A stretch of 64,000 nucleotides of DNA from Flavobacterium psychrophilum (GCA_945890865.1 CAMDDB010000002.1:186001-250000); one strand, 5' to 3'. Positions 1-9,243 are shown, counted from the stretch's first letter. The notes: generated by a model from the sequence alone, not told the origin. Numbers and translations: made by a program.

Positions 1-956
1 TTTTCTCTCACTCTTTTCAAAACACCATTTGCTACAACACTCGCTTTGGCAGCACCGTCTGCTAATAATTTATCCAGCACTTTTAGATTATTGATGTAAT
101 AATTGTATGTTGAACGTTCGGTTGAAAATTTTTCAACGATCAAATCAAAAAGGGCTTGTTTTGCGTGTCCATAACCAAAATTTCCAGCCTCATATTTAGC
201 TTGTAAACTGGCCACTTGTTCAGGAGCGCCTAATAATTTATACAACGCAAACACATTACAAGTGTCAGGATTTTTTGGCTCTTCCAAGGGTGTACTATCG
301 GTTTCAATTGCTTTTATTTGTTTTAATAAAGCCTTGTCGTCTAAAAAAATATTGATAATATTATTTCGTGATTTACTCATTTTTTGTCCGTCTGTACCTG
401 GAACATACATAGTCTCTTCATTCGTTTTAGCCTCAGGCAAAACAAACGTTTCTCCCATTTGATGGTTAAATCGAGAAGCCACATCACGGGCAATTTCAAT
501 ATGCTGTATTTGGTCTTTTCCTACAGGAACAATAGTAGCGTCATACAAAAGTATGTCGGCAGCCATAAGCATCGGATAGGTAAACAAACCCGCATTCACA
601 TCTTCTAATCGATCGGCTTTATCTTTAAAAGAATGGGCCAATGTTAAGCGTTGGAATGGAAAAAAACAGCTTAAGTACCAAGACAATTCTGCCGTTTGTG
701 GCACATCAGATTGACGGTAAAAAACGACTTTGCTGGTATCCAAACCGCAAGCCAGCCAAGCCGCAGCAGTACTGTAGGTGTTTTGCTTGAGTTCGTTTCC
801 GTTTTTAATTTGCGTAATGGAATGCAAATCGGCAATAAATAAAAACGATTCATTCGCAGGATTATTAGCCATTTGTATTGCAGGGAAAATGGCACCCAAT
901 AAATTACCTAAATGAGGCGTGCCAGTACTTTGAATTCCAGTTAATATTTTTGCCAT
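1..956 (-). CDS. trpS: Tryptophanyl-tRNA synthetase, 3' end cut by window edge
   Basis: Class I aminoacyl-tRNA synthetase that charges tRNA-Trp in the cytoplasm. Translated by eye from the minus strand, it begins MAKILTGIQSTG. The HIGH-type motif TPHLGNL is at residues 13-19 and a perfect KMSKS at 192-196, inside GQKMSKSRNN. About 318 codons are visible; the family is usually about 320-335 residues, so only the last few are missing. The ATG at 956 is the first start. A minus-strand TAnnTTTG box lies about 45 nt upstream, divergent from the acyltransferase promoter. Identity is secure. Confidence 0.96.
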   Translation of the reverse strand, partial: MAKILTGIQSTGTPHLGNLLGAIFPAIQMANNPANESFLFIADLHSITQIKNGNELKQNTYSTAAAWLACGLDTSKVVFYRQSDVPQTAELSWYLSCFFPFQRLTLAHSFKDKADRLEDVNAGLFTYPMLMAADILLYDATIVPVGKDQIQHIEIARDVASRFNHQMGETFVLPEAKTNEETMYVPGTDGQKMSKSRNNIINIFLDDKALLKQIKAIETDSTPLEEPKNPDTCNVFALYKLLGAPEQVASLQAKYEAGNFGYGHAKQALFDLIVEKFSTERSTYNYYINNLKVLDKLLADGAAKASVVANGVLKRVRE

Positions 957-1000
957 TTTTTATGTGTATTGCAACCTGTATTAATTACTAATCTGAATTG

Positions 1001-1008
1001 CAAATGTA
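1001..1008 (-). promoter_or_regulatory. Probable -7 element of the trpS promoter
   Basis: Reads TACATTTG on the minus strand, an exact TAnnTTTG match, 45 nt upstream of the trpS ATG. No TTG lies 17-23 nt further upstream, so only the -7 box is supported. Confidence 0.45.
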
Positions 1009-1054
1009 AAGTAAAAACCGAAAAGTAAAAAGAGTTCGGTTTTATTAAAATGAT

Positions 1055-1062
1055 TACTTTTG
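1055..1062 (+). promoter_or_regulatory. Probable -7 element of the acyltransferase promoter
   Basis: TACTTTTG matches TAnnTTTG exactly. Transcription would start near 1066-1069, inside the reading frame opened by the TTG at 1060. This argues for the ATG at 1090 as the true start. The -33 region (TTC at 1035-1037, spacer 17) is weak. Confidence 0.4.
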
Positions 1063-1089
1063 GAAGAGATTAATAATAAACGAACCAAA

Positions 1090-1824
1090 ATGATAAAATA
1101 CCCATTTTATTTTCTATATCGTATATGGTATTATGTTTTGGTATTGGTTCCAATTGTAGTCTTTTTCCCATTTATTTTCGCCACAATACTGAGCGAAAAA
1201 ACCTACCCCCTTTTTTTTAAAATTGCTCGCACATGGGCAAAAATTATCTTAATAGGAATGGGCTTTAATTATAAAATTAGTGGCTCAGATGTTTTTGAAG
1301 AAGGAAAAAGTTATATGTTGGTTGCTAATCACACTTCTATGGCCGATATCATGCTGATGCTAGTTTTGGTAAAAAATCATCCGTTTGTTTTTGTGGGAAA
1401 AAAAGAGTTGGCTCAAATACCAATTTTCGGGTTTATATACAAACGGGTGTGTATTTTAGTAGATCGAAGCAGTAATAAAAGTCGCTTTCAAGTTTTTGAA
1501 CGCGCTCAAAATAGAATCCAACAAGGATTAAGTATTTGTATTTTCCCAGAAGGGGGTGTGCCGGAAGAGCACATTGTATTAGACGAATTTAAGGATGGCG
1601 CTTTTCGCATTGCGATTGAACACCAATTGCCAATTGTGCCCATAGTATTTTTCGACAATAAGAAACGATTCCCTTTCACTTTTTTTAGCGGAAGTCCCGG
1701 CAAGATGCGAGCGAAAATTTTGCCCATCATTGCCACCCAAGGGAAAACCCAAGAAGCCAAAAACGAATTGAAACAGCAGGTTAGAGAAATGATAGCGATT
1801 GAATTAGAAAACGATCTATTATAA
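1090..1824 (+). CDS. 1-acyl-sn-glycerol-3-phosphate acyltransferase (PlsC family)
   Basis: Membrane-bound acyltransferase expected to acylate lysophosphatidic acid during phospholipid synthesis. It has an N-terminal hydrophobic segment (about residues 8-35), the catalytic HX4D motif in NHTSMAD, and a downstream FPEGG substrate-binding motif. I start it at the ATG at 1090 (244 aa). The frame opens at a TTG at 1060, but that codon overlaps the predicted -7 box. A second family member lies at 36148-36885, so the exact acyl specificity cannot be assigned. It converges on recA across a shared terminator hairpin. Confidence 0.87.
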   Translation: MIKYPFYFLYRIWYYVLVLVPIVVFFPFIFATILSEKTYPLFFKIARTWAKIILIGMGFNYKISGSDVFEEGKSYMLVANHTSMADIMLMLVLVKNHPFVFVGKKELAQIPIFGFIYKRVCILVDRSSNKSRFQVFERAQNRIQQGLSICIFPEGGVPEEHIVLDEFKDGAFRIAIEHQLPIVPIVFFDNKKRFPFTFFSGSPGKMRAKILPIIATQGKTQEAKNELKQQVREMIAIELENDLL

Positions 1825-1850
1825 AAAATCACGCCTTGAGCGTGATTTTT
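1824..1850. terminator. Bidirectional intrinsic terminator between the acyltransferase and recA
   Basis: Perfect 11-bp inverted repeat, arms 1824-1834 and 1840-1850, with a 5-nt loop CTTGA. The A-rich left and T-rich right ends give a U-tract in both directions. It sits in the 29-nt gap between two convergent genes. Confidence 0.88.
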
Positions 1851-1853
1851 TGT

Positions 1854-2858
1854 TTAGGCATTATTTTCTTTAATGGTTTCTTTAATTTTAAATTCGAGTT
1901 CGTCCATTAATTCCGGATTGTCTTTTATCATCACCTTTACCGCATCTCTTCCTTGTCCTAGTTTGGTTTCACCATAACTGAACCATGAGCCACTTTTTTT
2001 GATGATTTCAAATTCTACCGCTAAGTCAATCACCTCTCCCACTTTAGAAATTCCTTCTCCATACATAATGTCAAATTCTGCCGTTCTAAAAGGAGGTGCT
2101 ACTTTATTTTTTACAATTTTAACTTTGGTTCTATTCCCTAAAACATTATCTCCGTCTTTAATTTGAGTAGATCTTCGGATGTCAATTCGAACAGACGCAT
2201 AAAATTTTAAGGCATTCCCTCCAGTGGTCGTTTCTGGACTTCCAAACATAACACCAATTTTATCACGCAATTGGTTGATAAAAAACACGGTACAATTAGT
2301 TTTGTGAATGGTTCCGGTTAATTTTCGAAGAGCTTGTGACATCAAACGGGCGTGTAATCCCATTTTGCTATCTCCCATGTCGCCTTCAATTTCACTTTTT
2401 GGTGTTAATGCCGCAACAGAGTCAATTACCACAATATCTACAGCACCCGAGCGAATTAAGCTTTCTGTGATTTCAAGCGCTTGCTCTCCGTTATCGGGTT
2501 GTGAAATAATTAAATTATCAATATCAACGCCTAATTTTTCGGCGTAAAAACGATCAAAAGCATGTTCGGCATCAATAAATGCTGCAATCCCACCTGCTTT
2601 TTGTGCTTCGGCAATGGCGTGTAAGGTTAACGTAGTTTTACCGGACGACTCTGGTCCATAAATTTCAATAACTCTTCCTCTTGGGTAGCCGTTTACCCCT
2701 AGGGCTAAGTCAACTCCTAATGAACCTGAAGGAATAGAATCTACTTCTTCAACGGCGCTATCACCTAATTTCATTACGGTTCCTTTCCCGTAGGTTTTGT
2801 CCAGTTTGTCTAAAGTTAATTGTAAGGCTTTTAATTTGGCGTCTTTATCTGCACTCAT
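1854..2858 (-). CDS. recA: Recombinase RecA
   Basis: DNA strand-exchange ATPase for homologous recombination and SOS co-protease activity. Walker A GPESSGKT is at residues 68-75 and Walker B lies in VDIVVIDS. The loop with [15 protein letters not shown] and the C-terminal domain are intact. At 334 aa it has typical Bacteroidetes length. The ATG at 2858 begins [11 protein letters not shown] promoter with both elements lies just upstream on the minus strand. I saw no obvious LexA palindrome in the short leader. Confidence 0.98.
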   Translation of the reverse strand: MSADKDAKLKALQLTLDKLDKTYGKGTVMKLGDSAVEEVDSIPSGSLGVDLALGVNGYPRGRVIEIYGPESSGKTTLTLHAIAEAQKAGGIAAFIDAEHAFDRFYAEKLGVDIDNLIISQPDNGEQALEITESLIRSGAVDIVVIDSVAALTPKSEIEGDMGDSKMGLHARLMSQALRKLTGTIHKTNCTVFFINQLRDKIGVMFGSPETTTGGNALKFYASVRIDIRRSTQIKDGDNVLGNRTKVKIVKNKVAPPFRTAEFDIMYGEGISKVGEVIDLAVEFEIIKKSGSWFSYGETKLGQGRDAVKVMIKDNPELMDELEFKIKETIKENNA

Positions 2859-2875
2859 AATGTGATTATTTTTCG

Positions 2876-2905
2876 TAAAAATACAGCTTTTTTTATTTGT
2901 TCCAA
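2876..2905 (-). promoter_or_regulatory. recA promoter (-33 TTG, 19-nt spacer, -7 TATTTTTA)
   Basis: On the minus strand, TTG (2905-2903) is followed by 19 nt and TATTTTTA (2883-2876), a 7/8 match to TAnnTTTG. The predicted transcript start is about 10-15 nt upstream of the recA ATG. Confidence 0.5.
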
Positions 2906-2961
2906 AAAATGTTAATATGTTTTTGTTTTTTGCGAAAACCTTTATTTATAGCCAATTTTAC

Positions 2962-2969
2962 TATATTTG
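2962..2969 (+). promoter_or_regulatory. -7 element upstream of trhO
   Basis: TATATTTG is an exact TAnnTTTG match 57 nt before the trhO ATG. No TTG is found at the right distance upstream, only T-rich sequence. Confidence 0.45.
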
Positions 2970-3026
2970 CACACGAGTTCTTCCATTTAGAACTTTTACC
3001 TATTTTCTCACTTAAACGTTTATAGC

Positions 3027-4385
3027 ATGCAACTGTATAACACCTTAAGCGCAGAAGAACGAGCCGAGCTTATTGATCAAGCCGGCAAACAACGACTCAC
3101 GTTGTCCTTCTATGCGTATGCCAAAATTGAAGATCCAAAAAAATTTAGAGACGATTTATTTGTCGTTTGGAACGCCTTTGATGCCTTGGGCCGAACCTAT
3201 GTAGCCAAAGAAGGAATCAACGCACAAATGTCGGTACCCGCCGAAAATTTTGATGCCTTTCGCGAAACTTTAGAGACCTACCCTTTTATGCGAGGTATTC
3301 GTTTGAATGTGGCGGTAGAACAAGACGATCATTCGTTTTTAAAATTGACGATAAAAGTTCGAGATAAAATTGTGGCTGATGGATTAAATGACGAAACGTT
3401 TGATGTTACCAATATTGGCGTCCATTTGAAAGCAAAGGAGTTTAACCAAATTTTAGAAGACCCTAACACGATTGTTGTGGATTTTAGAAACCACTACGAA
3501 AGTGAAATTGGCCATTTTAAAGGAGCCATCACTCCCGATGTAGAAACATTTAGAGAAAGCTTGCCCATTATTAATGAGCAATTACAAAATTGTAAAGAAG
3601 ATAAAAACTTGGTTATGTATTGTACCGGTGGCATTCGTTGCGAAAAAGCATCGGCCTATTTCAAGCACCAAGGTTTTAAGAATGTTTTCCAATTAGAAGG
3701 CGGAATTATCAATTATGCCAAACAAATCAAAGAAGAAAACCTAGAAAGTAAATTCATAGGGAAAAACTTTGTGTTTGACCACCGCTTGGGCGAGCGCATT
3801 ACAAACGATATCGTTTCGCAGTGCCATCAGTGTGGGAAACCTTGTGATAATCATACCAATTGTTTAAACGATGGTTGCCACTTGTTGTTCATTCAATGTG
3901 ATGACTGCAAGGCGGCTATGGAAAATTGTTGCTCTTCCGAATGTTTGGAAATCACTCATTTACCATTAGCCGAACAAGTAAAACTTCGCAGAGGGAAACA
4001 AGTGGGAAACAAAGTTTTCCGTAAAGGGAAATCGGAGAAATTGAAGTTCAAACATTCCGGTGAACTGTCGGATACCGTTTTAGCCACAGCTTCAAAAACA
4101 ACTAATATCCGTCAGAAAATAAAAATAAAGAAAACCCGTATTGGGAAAGTAGAACATTTTTATGTCAAAGCACAAGTAGGTCTTTTTATCCTAGAAAATA
4201 ACGTATTAACCATTGGAGAAAAAATCTTAATTTCGGGACCTACAACCGGAAATCAAGAATTGGTTTTAGAAAAAATGCTGGTCAATGGAACTGAAAACAC
4301 GAGCGCAAAAATTGGTGATAAAGTCACGTTTAAAGTGCCTTTTAGAGTTCGTTTATCCGATAGACTTTATAAATTAGGAACCTAA
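3027..4385 (+). CDS. trhO: tRNA uridine(34) hydroxylase TrhO with a U32-like C-terminal barrel
   Basis: TrhO (YceA) proteins use O2 to hydroxylate U34 of tRNA to 5-hydroxyuridine. An N-terminal acylphosphatase-like region (about 20-115) is followed by a rhodanese domain (about 130-235). Its active loop is CTGGIRC, Cys199 to Cys205. A Cys-rich zinc-binding-like stretch follows (about 266-306). E. coli TrhO ends near residue 350. Here about 90 more residues (362-452) read RIGKVEHFYVKAQV ... GDKVTFKV ... DRLYKL, strongly resembling the C-terminal beta-barrel of U32 peptidase-family proteins such as TrhP, the O2-independent route to the same base. Monocistronic, with its own terminator. Confidence 0.93.
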   Translation: MQLYNTLSAEERAELIDQAGKQRLTLSFYAYAKIEDPKKFRDDLFVVWNAFDALGRTYVAKEGINAQMSVPAENFDAFRETLETYPFMRGIRLNVAVEQDDHSFLKLTIKVRDKIVADGLNDETFDVTNIGVHLKAKEFNQILEDPNTIVVDFRNHYESEIGHFKGAITPDVETFRESLPIINEQLQNCKEDKNLVMYCTGGIRCEKASAYFKHQGFKNVFQLEGGIINYAKQIKEENLESKFIGKNFVFDHRLGERITNDIVSQCHQCGKPCDNHTNCLNDGCHLLFIQCDDCKAAMENCCSSECLEITHLPLAEQVKLRRGKQVGNKVFRKGKSEKLKFKHSGELSDTVLATASKTTNIRQKIKIKKTRIGKVEHFYVKAQVGLFILENNVLTIGEKILISGPTTGNQELVLEKMLVNGTENTSAKIGDKVTFKVPFRVRLSDRLYKLGT

Positions 4386-4421
4386 AATTAGTTCTTACCA
4401 CTATTTTAAATACTAGAATCT

Positions 4422-4456
4422 AACCTATTTCGTTTTACTACGAGATAGGTTTTTTC
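4422..4456 (+). terminator. trhO terminator
   Basis: Arms 4422-4432 and 4441-4451 form an 11-bp stem with one G-U pair and an 8-nt loop, followed by a T-run to 4456. It lies 37 nt after the trhO stop. Confidence 0.82.
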
Positions 4457-4482
4457 GTTTTGGATAAACTTCCACTATCGAA

Positions 4483-4515
4483 TTTGAAAGATTCAACAAA
4501 AATTCAATATCTTTA
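4483..4515 (+). promoter_or_regulatory. Promoter of the ricT-gldH-PBP1A operon
   Basis: TTTG (4483-4486), 21-nt spacer, then TATCTTTA (4508-4515), 7/8 to TAnnTTTG. The roughly 53-nt leader carries two small dyads: ACGTTTTGAAACGT (4525-4538) and GTCC/GGAC (4540-4552). Confidence 0.5.
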
Positions 4516-4572
4516 CCCTCAAAAACGTTTTGAAACGTAGTCCGCAAAGGACAATCACTATATATCTAAATT

Positions 4573-5733
4573 ATGGCATGTACAAACTGTTCAACCACTG
4601 ATGGTGGTGCACCAAAAGGGTGTAATAATAATGGGTCTTGCGGCACCGATAGCTGCAATAAACTTTCTGTTTTCGATTGGCTTTCCAACATGACTTTGCC
4701 GGGAGGCCAAGCCCCGTTTGATGCGGTAGAAATTCGTTTTAAAAACGGCAGAAAAGAATTTTTTAGAAATACCGAAAAAATAACCCTATCCATAGGAGAT
4801 ATTGTAGCCACTGAAGCTTCTCCAGGACACGATATCGGAATCATTACTTTGACAGGCGAATTGGTTAAAATTCAAATGAAAAAGAAAAATGAAAATCCGG
4901 ATAAAGAATTAGCAAAAATTTACCGAAAAGCTTCGCAAAAAGATATTGACATCTGGACCGAAGCTAGAAATAAAGAAGAAATTGTGCGCATGCGCGCTAG
5001 AGAAATTGCGATCAATTTAAAATTGGAAATGAAAATTTCGGATGTTGAATTTCAAGGCGATGGCTCAAAAGCAACCTTTTATTACACCGCAAACGACCGC
5101 GTAGATTTTCGCCAATTAATCAAAGAATTTGCTCAAGAATTTAAAATTAGAATCGAAATGAAACAAGTAGGTTTCCGACAAGAAGCCTCTCGATTAGGAG
5201 GAATTGGTTCTTGCGGAAGAGAATTGTGTTGTTCCACTTGGCTTACCGATTTTAGAAGCGTAAATACTTCGGCAGCGCGATATCAACAATTATCATTGAA
5301 TCCGCAAAAATTAGCGGGACAATGTGGCAAGTTAAAATGTTGTTTAAACTACGAATTGGACACCTATCTCGATGCCTTAAAAGACATGCCCGATATGGAA
5401 ACCAAACTCTACACCGAAAAAGGGGATGCGTATTGTCAGAAAATAGACATATTCAAAGAAATTATGTGGTTTTCTTATGCCAATGCTCCGGCCCAATGGA
5501 TGGTTTTGCCGGTGGAAAAAGTCAAAGAAATTATTGCCATAAATAAGAAAAAAGAACGCGTTGCAGGATTAGAAGACTTTGTTGTTGAAACGGTTCAAGA
5601 AGTAGAGAAAAAATTCGAAAATGTTGTGGGACAAGACAGTTTAACACGATTTGATCAACCGAAAAGAAAATCGAATAATAGAAATAGAAATAAGAAACCT
5701 ACAAATTTTAAAAATGCACCTAAGAAAGACTAA
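4573..5733 (+). CDS. ricT: PSP1-domain protein, RicT/YaaT family
   Basis: Homologue of RicT (YaaT), the PSP1-domain subunit of the RicAFT Fe-S complex that in Bacillus affects RNase Y-dependent mRNA processing. The central part carries the family Cys motifs GSCGRELCCSTW and GQCGKLKCC. A further N-terminal cluster (Cys3, 6, 17, 23, 28) precedes the PSP1 domain, and the C-terminus is basic and low-complexity. RicA and RicF partners are not nearby, so the Bacillus role cannot be carried over directly. It overlaps gldH by 20 bp and heads an envelope operon. Family is certain; function in Bacteroidetes is open. Confidence 0.9.
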   Translation: MACTNCSTTDGGAPKGCNNNGSCGTDSCNKLSVFDWLSNMTLPGGQAPFDAVEIRFKNGRKEFFRNTEKITLSIGDIVATEASPGHDIGIITLTGELVKIQMKKKNENPDKELAKIYRKASQKDIDIWTEARNKEEIVRMRAREIAINLKLEMKISDVEFQGDGSKATFYYTANDRVDFRQLIKEFAQEFKIRIEMKQVGFRQEASRLGGIGSCGRELCCSTWLTDFRSVNTSAARYQQLSLNPQKLAGQCGKLKCCLNYELDTYLDALKDMPDMETKLYTEKGDAYCQKIDIFKEIMWFSYANAPAQWMVLPVEKVKEIIAINKKKERVAGLEDFVVETVQEVEKKFENVVGQDSLTRFDQPKRKSNNRNRNKKPTNFKNAPKKD

Positions 5734-6211
5734 CTATGTGGTTTTATTACTGTTGTTGGTGTTTTTTACCGCATGTGATAAAAAACAGTTTTTCAGCGAG
5801 TATAAAGAATTAGAAGGGACGTGGAAAAAGTCCGACACGCTGCGGTTTACGTTTGAACAAAAGGATACCATCAATCCCTATCATTTGTTTTTAAATGTGA
5901 GAAACAACAATAATTATCCGTTTAACAATATGTACCTTATTGTTGCCTTAAAAGAGCCCGGAAAAAAACCCACAATAAAAATAGACACCCTAGAATATCA
6001 AATGGCCGATGCCGATGGAACCCTTTTAGGAAATGGTTTTACCGACGTCAAAGAAAGCAAATTATGGTATTTAGAAAACTATGTTTTTACTAGAGTTGGA
6101 AAATATAAAGTGGAAGTTGTTCAAGCCGTTCGCGCCACGGGAGAAGTAGATGGAGTAGCCGAACTAGAAGGTATTACAGAATTAGGTTTACGAATAGAAA
6201 AAACGAAATAA
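5714..6211 (+). CDS. gldH: Gliding motility lipoprotein GldH
   Basis: GldH is an exported lipoprotein needed for gliding and T9SS function in Flavobacterium johnsoniae. I start it at the ATG at 5714 (165 aa), giving MHLRKTNY, a hydrophobic stretch and lipobox VFFTAC with lipidated Cys21. The frame extends upstream to 5651, but that part lies inside ricT and has no signal-like sequence. The mature part contains the family-typical segments YKELEGTW and NNNNYPFNNMYL. It is translationally coupled to ricT by overlap and followed after 1 nt by the PBP1A gene. Confidence 0.9.
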   Translation: MHLRKTNYVVLLLLLVFFTACDKKQFFSEYKELEGTWKKSDTLRFTFEQKDTINPYHLFLNVRNNNNYPFNNMYLIVALKEPGKKPTIKIDTLEYQMADADGTLLGNGFTDVKESKLWYLENYVFTRVGKYKVEVVQAVRATGEVDGVAELEGITELGLRIEKTK

Positions 6212-6212
6212 C

Positions 6213-8507
6213 ATGGCGACTAAGAAACCAGTTACAAACGATTACGCAGAATATACCCGAAAGTTTTGGCAACTTTTTAAGTATGGATTTCTAGGGATTA
6301 TTTTATTATTCTTTTTTGCTTCGTGGGGATTTTTTGGAAAAATGCCTTCGTTTGATGATTTAGAGAATCCAGATTCTAATGTAGCGACCGAAATTATTTC
6401 TGCTGACGGAGTGATGATAGGTAAATTTTATAAAGAGAACAGAACACCCGTAAAATACCACGAATTACCCCAACACCTTGTAAAAGCTTTAGTGGCAACC
6501 GAAGACGAACGCTTTTATGAACATTCTGGAATTGACGCCAAAGGGACACTGCGTGCCTTAGTAAAACTAGGAAGAGATGGAGGCGCCAGTACGCTAACCC
6601 AACAGTTGGCCAAAAATTTATTTCACGGGGAAGGCTCAAATTTTAAATTATTTAGGGTCATTCAAAAGGTAAAAGAATGGATCATTGCCATTCGTCTTGA
6701 AAGACAATATACCAAACAAGAAATCATCGCTTTGTATTTAAATCAAGTAGATTTTGTTAACGGCGCGGTAGGTATTCGTTCGGCAGCAAAAATTTACATG
6801 AACAAAGAGCCAAAAGATTTAACCATTGAAGAAGGCGCTTTGTTTGTGGGGATGTTAAAAAACCCTTCATTGTATAATCCCAACCGAAAAAAAAGAGCCC
6901 AATTGGTATTGGACCGAAGAAATACCGTATTAGAGCAAATGGTAAAAAATGGTGTAATTACGGAAAGCAAACAAGAACAGCTAAAAAAATTACCTGTAAA
7001 ATTAGATTTTAGACCCGAAAGCCATTCCGAAGGGAGCGCCACTTATTTTAGAGAATACCTGAGAGACTACATGAGAAAATGGGTAAAAGACCACTTGAAA
7101 CCCGATGGAACCGAGTATGATTTATACCGAGATGGTTTAAAAATTTATACCACGATCGATTCAAAAATGCAGCAATATGCTGAAGAAGCGGTGAACGAAC
7201 ATTTAAAAAATTTGCAAAAGGAATTTTTTAAAGGAATGAAAGACAAAGACAACGCGCCTTTTGTTGATATTACCCCCGAGCAAACCAAACAAATCATGAT
7301 GCAAGCCATGAAAAACTCCGAGCGTTGGAGAAAAATGGATTTGAACGGGAAAACGACAGCTGAAATCATCAAATCATTTTCGGCGCCAGCAAAAATGAAA
7401 ATTTTCACTTATAATGGTGAAAAAGATACCCTAATGACCCCAACAGATTCCATCATTTATTACAAGCATATGCTACAAACCGGAATGATGGCTATGGAGC
7501 CCAGAAACGGCCATATCAAAGCGTGGGTAGGAGGCGTAAATTATAAGTATTTTCAATACGATCACGTAGGACAAGGCGCAAGACAAGTAGGTTCTACTTT
7601 TAAACCGTTTGTATATGCCACAGCCATTGAGCAATTGGGGATGTCGCCATGTGATTCCATCATTGATAGTTATTTTACTATGCCAAAGGGAAAGTGGGGA
7701 ATCGACGCCGATTGGTCGCCCAAAAACTCCGATGGAAATTACAGAGGAACCATTACATTACAAAAAGCATTAGCCAATTCTATCAATACGATTTCGGCAA
7801 AACTAATTGACCGCGTGGGGCCTCAAGCAGTGGTAGATATGGCAAAAGAATTAGGGGTTACTTCAAAAATTCCAGTTCAACCTTCAATTGCATTAGGAGC
7901 AGTGGATATTACGGTAGAAGAAATGGTAGGGGCTATGAGTACTTTTGCGAATCAAGGAGTATACGTTAAGCCTACTTTCATTATCAAGATTGAAGATAGA
8001 AATGGCGTGGTCATAGACCAGCCGATTCCGTATCAAAAAGATGTAGTGAATAAAGATGTGGCTTATGCGGTAATTAAATTAATGGAAGGAGTTAAAGAAT
8101 CAGGAACCGGTGCCCGATTAAAATACGGCGGCGGCGGATTCATACAATACGATTACAGTTTTGCTAACCCAGTAGCCGGAAAAACAGGAACTTCTCAAAA
8201 CAATTCTGACGGATGGTTTATCGGGATGGTGCCCAATCTAGCGGCAGGAATTTGGGTGGGTAACGAAGACCGAGCAGCACATTTTAGATCCACACACATG
8301 GGACAAGGAGCCACTACAGCACTTCCTATTTGGGGGATTTTCATGAAAAAATGTTATGCCGATAGCGATTTAGATGTGTCGCGAGAACCTTTTGAAAAAC
8401 CAGAAAATTTATCCATAAAAGTTGATTGCTGGACCCCTAAAAAAGTAATCGATTCCACGGAGGTCTTAACAGACGAACCCAATATGGATGAATTTCAAGG
8501 ACTATAA
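6213..8507 (+). CDS. Bifunctional class A penicillin-binding protein 1A
   Basis: Peptidoglycan glycosyltransferase plus transpeptidase at the inner membrane. TM anchor about residues 25-43. The GT51 domain has ATEDERF (catalytic Glu97) and GGASTLTQQLAKN. The transpeptidase has STFK (Ser461, Lys464), SIN (523-525) and KTGT (657-660). At 764 aa it is normal for Bacteroidetes PBP1A. It follows gldH after one base and precedes scoA by 11 nt, so all are probably cotranscribed. Every catalytic motif is intact. Confidence 0.96.
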   Translation: MATKKPVTNDYAEYTRKFWQLFKYGFLGIILLFFFASWGFFGKMPSFDDLENPDSNVATEIISADGVMIGKFYKENRTPVKYHELPQHLVKALVATEDERFYEHSGIDAKGTLRALVKLGRDGGASTLTQQLAKNLFHGEGSNFKLFRVIQKVKEWIIAIRLERQYTKQEIIALYLNQVDFVNGAVGIRSAAKIYMNKEPKDLTIEEGALFVGMLKNPSLYNPNRKKRAQLVLDRRNTVLEQMVKNGVITESKQEQLKKLPVKLDFRPESHSEGSATYFREYLRDYMRKWVKDHLKPDGTEYDLYRDGLKIYTTIDSKMQQYAEEAVNEHLKNLQKEFFKGMKDKDNAPFVDITPEQTKQIMMQAMKNSERWRKMDLNGKTTAEIIKSFSAPAKMKIFTYNGEKDTLMTPTDSIIYYKHMLQTGMMAMEPRNGHIKAWVGGVNYKYFQYDHVGQGARQVGSTFKPFVYATAIEQLGMSPCDSIIDSYFTMPKGKWGIDADWSPKNSDGNYRGTITLQKALANSINTISAKLIDRVGPQAVVDMAKELGVTSKIPVQPSIALGAVDITVEEMVGAMSTFANQGVYVKPTFIIKIEDRNGVVIDQPIPYQKDVVNKDVAYAVIKLMEGVKESGTGARLKYGGGGFIQYDYSFANPVAGKTGTSQNNSDGWFIGMVPNLAAGIWVGNEDRAAHFRSTHMGQGATTALPIWGIFMKKCYADSDLDVSREPFEKPENLSIKVDCWTPKKVIDSTEVLTDEPNMDEFQGL

Positions 8508-8518
8508 AAAGATAGAAT

Positions 8519-9217
8519 ATGATTTCAAGAAAAGTGAACAACGTTAAAGAAGCATTAGACGGAATTCAAGAAGGACAAACAATAATGCTTGGTGGTTTCG
8601 GACTTTGCGGGATTCCTGAAAATAGCATAGCCGAATTAGTAACTAAAAACGTCACGAATTTAACCTGTATTTCCAACAATGCCGGTGTCGATGATTTCGG
8701 ATTGGGATTATTATTACAAAAACGTCAAATTAAGAAAATGATTTCTTCTTATGTAGGAGAAAATGCTGAATTTGAACGCCAAATGCTTTCTGGCGAATTA
8801 GAAGTAGAATTGACACCACAAGGCACATTGGCCGAAAAATGCCGTGCCGCTCAAGCGGGAATTCCTGCGTTTTTCACACCTGCTGGTTTCGGAACGGAAG
8901 TAGCAGAAGGAAAAGAAACACGCGAATTCAACGGAAAAATGCACGTAATGGAATTGGCCTATAAAGCCGATTTTTCTATCGTAAAAGCTTGGAAAGGTGA
9001 CGAAGCGGGTAATTTAATTTTCAAAGGAACGGCTCGAAATTTTAACGCCTGTATGGCAGGTGCTGCAAAAATTACTATCGCTGAGGTAGAAGAATTAGTA
9101 CCAGCCGGAACATTAAATCCAAACGAAATTCACGTTCCAGGAATCATGGTAAATCGTATTTTTCAAGGAGAGAAATTTGAGAAAAGAATTGAGCAAAGAA
9201 CAGTTCGTCAAAAGTAA
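8519..9217 (+). CDS. scoA: 3-oxoacid CoA-transferase subunit A
   Basis: Alpha subunit of succinyl-CoA:3-ketoacid CoA-transferase, which moves CoA between succinyl-CoA and acetoacetate. The N-terminus holds the family glycine-rich segment [12 protein letters not shown], and [17 protein letters not shown] is typical of subunit A. 232 aa is full length. The beta subunit follows after 39 nt that contain a short direct repeat. Used in ketone-body or leucine catabolism; direction and substrate preference cannot be read from sequence. Confidence 0.93.
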   Translation: MISRKVNNVKEALDGIQEGQTIMLGGFGLCGIPENSIAELVTKNVTNLTCISNNAGVDDFGLGLLLQKRQIKKMISSYVGENAEFERQMLSGELEVELTPQGTLAEKCRAAQAGIPAFFTPAGFGTEVAEGKETREFNGKMHVMELAYKADFSIVKAWKGDEAGNLIFKGTARNFNACMAGAAKITIAEVEELVPAGTLNPNEIHVPGIMVNRIFQGEKFEKRIEQRTVRQK

Positions 9218-9218
9218 T

Positions 9219-9243
9219 CAGTGTTCAGTTTTTAGTGTTCAGT
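9219..9243 (+). repeat. Short direct repeat in the scoA-scoB gap
   Basis: AGTGTTCAGT occurs twice, at 9220-9229 and 9234-9243, joined by TTTT. The pattern resembles the AGT-phased tract at 11662-11695. Confidence 0.6.

Noticed and set aside
1060..1089. Upstream TTG start for the acyltransferase, and similar TTG-initiated extensions at 19974, 21186, 37387, 44957, 52308 and 56871
   Set aside because: In each case an ATG a few codons later begins the conserved or signal sequence, and several extensions overlap promoters or neighbouring genes.
4525..4552. Regulatory RNA structure in the ricT leader
   Set aside because: Two dyads of 5-6 and 4 bp are too small to claim more than a note under the promoter entry.
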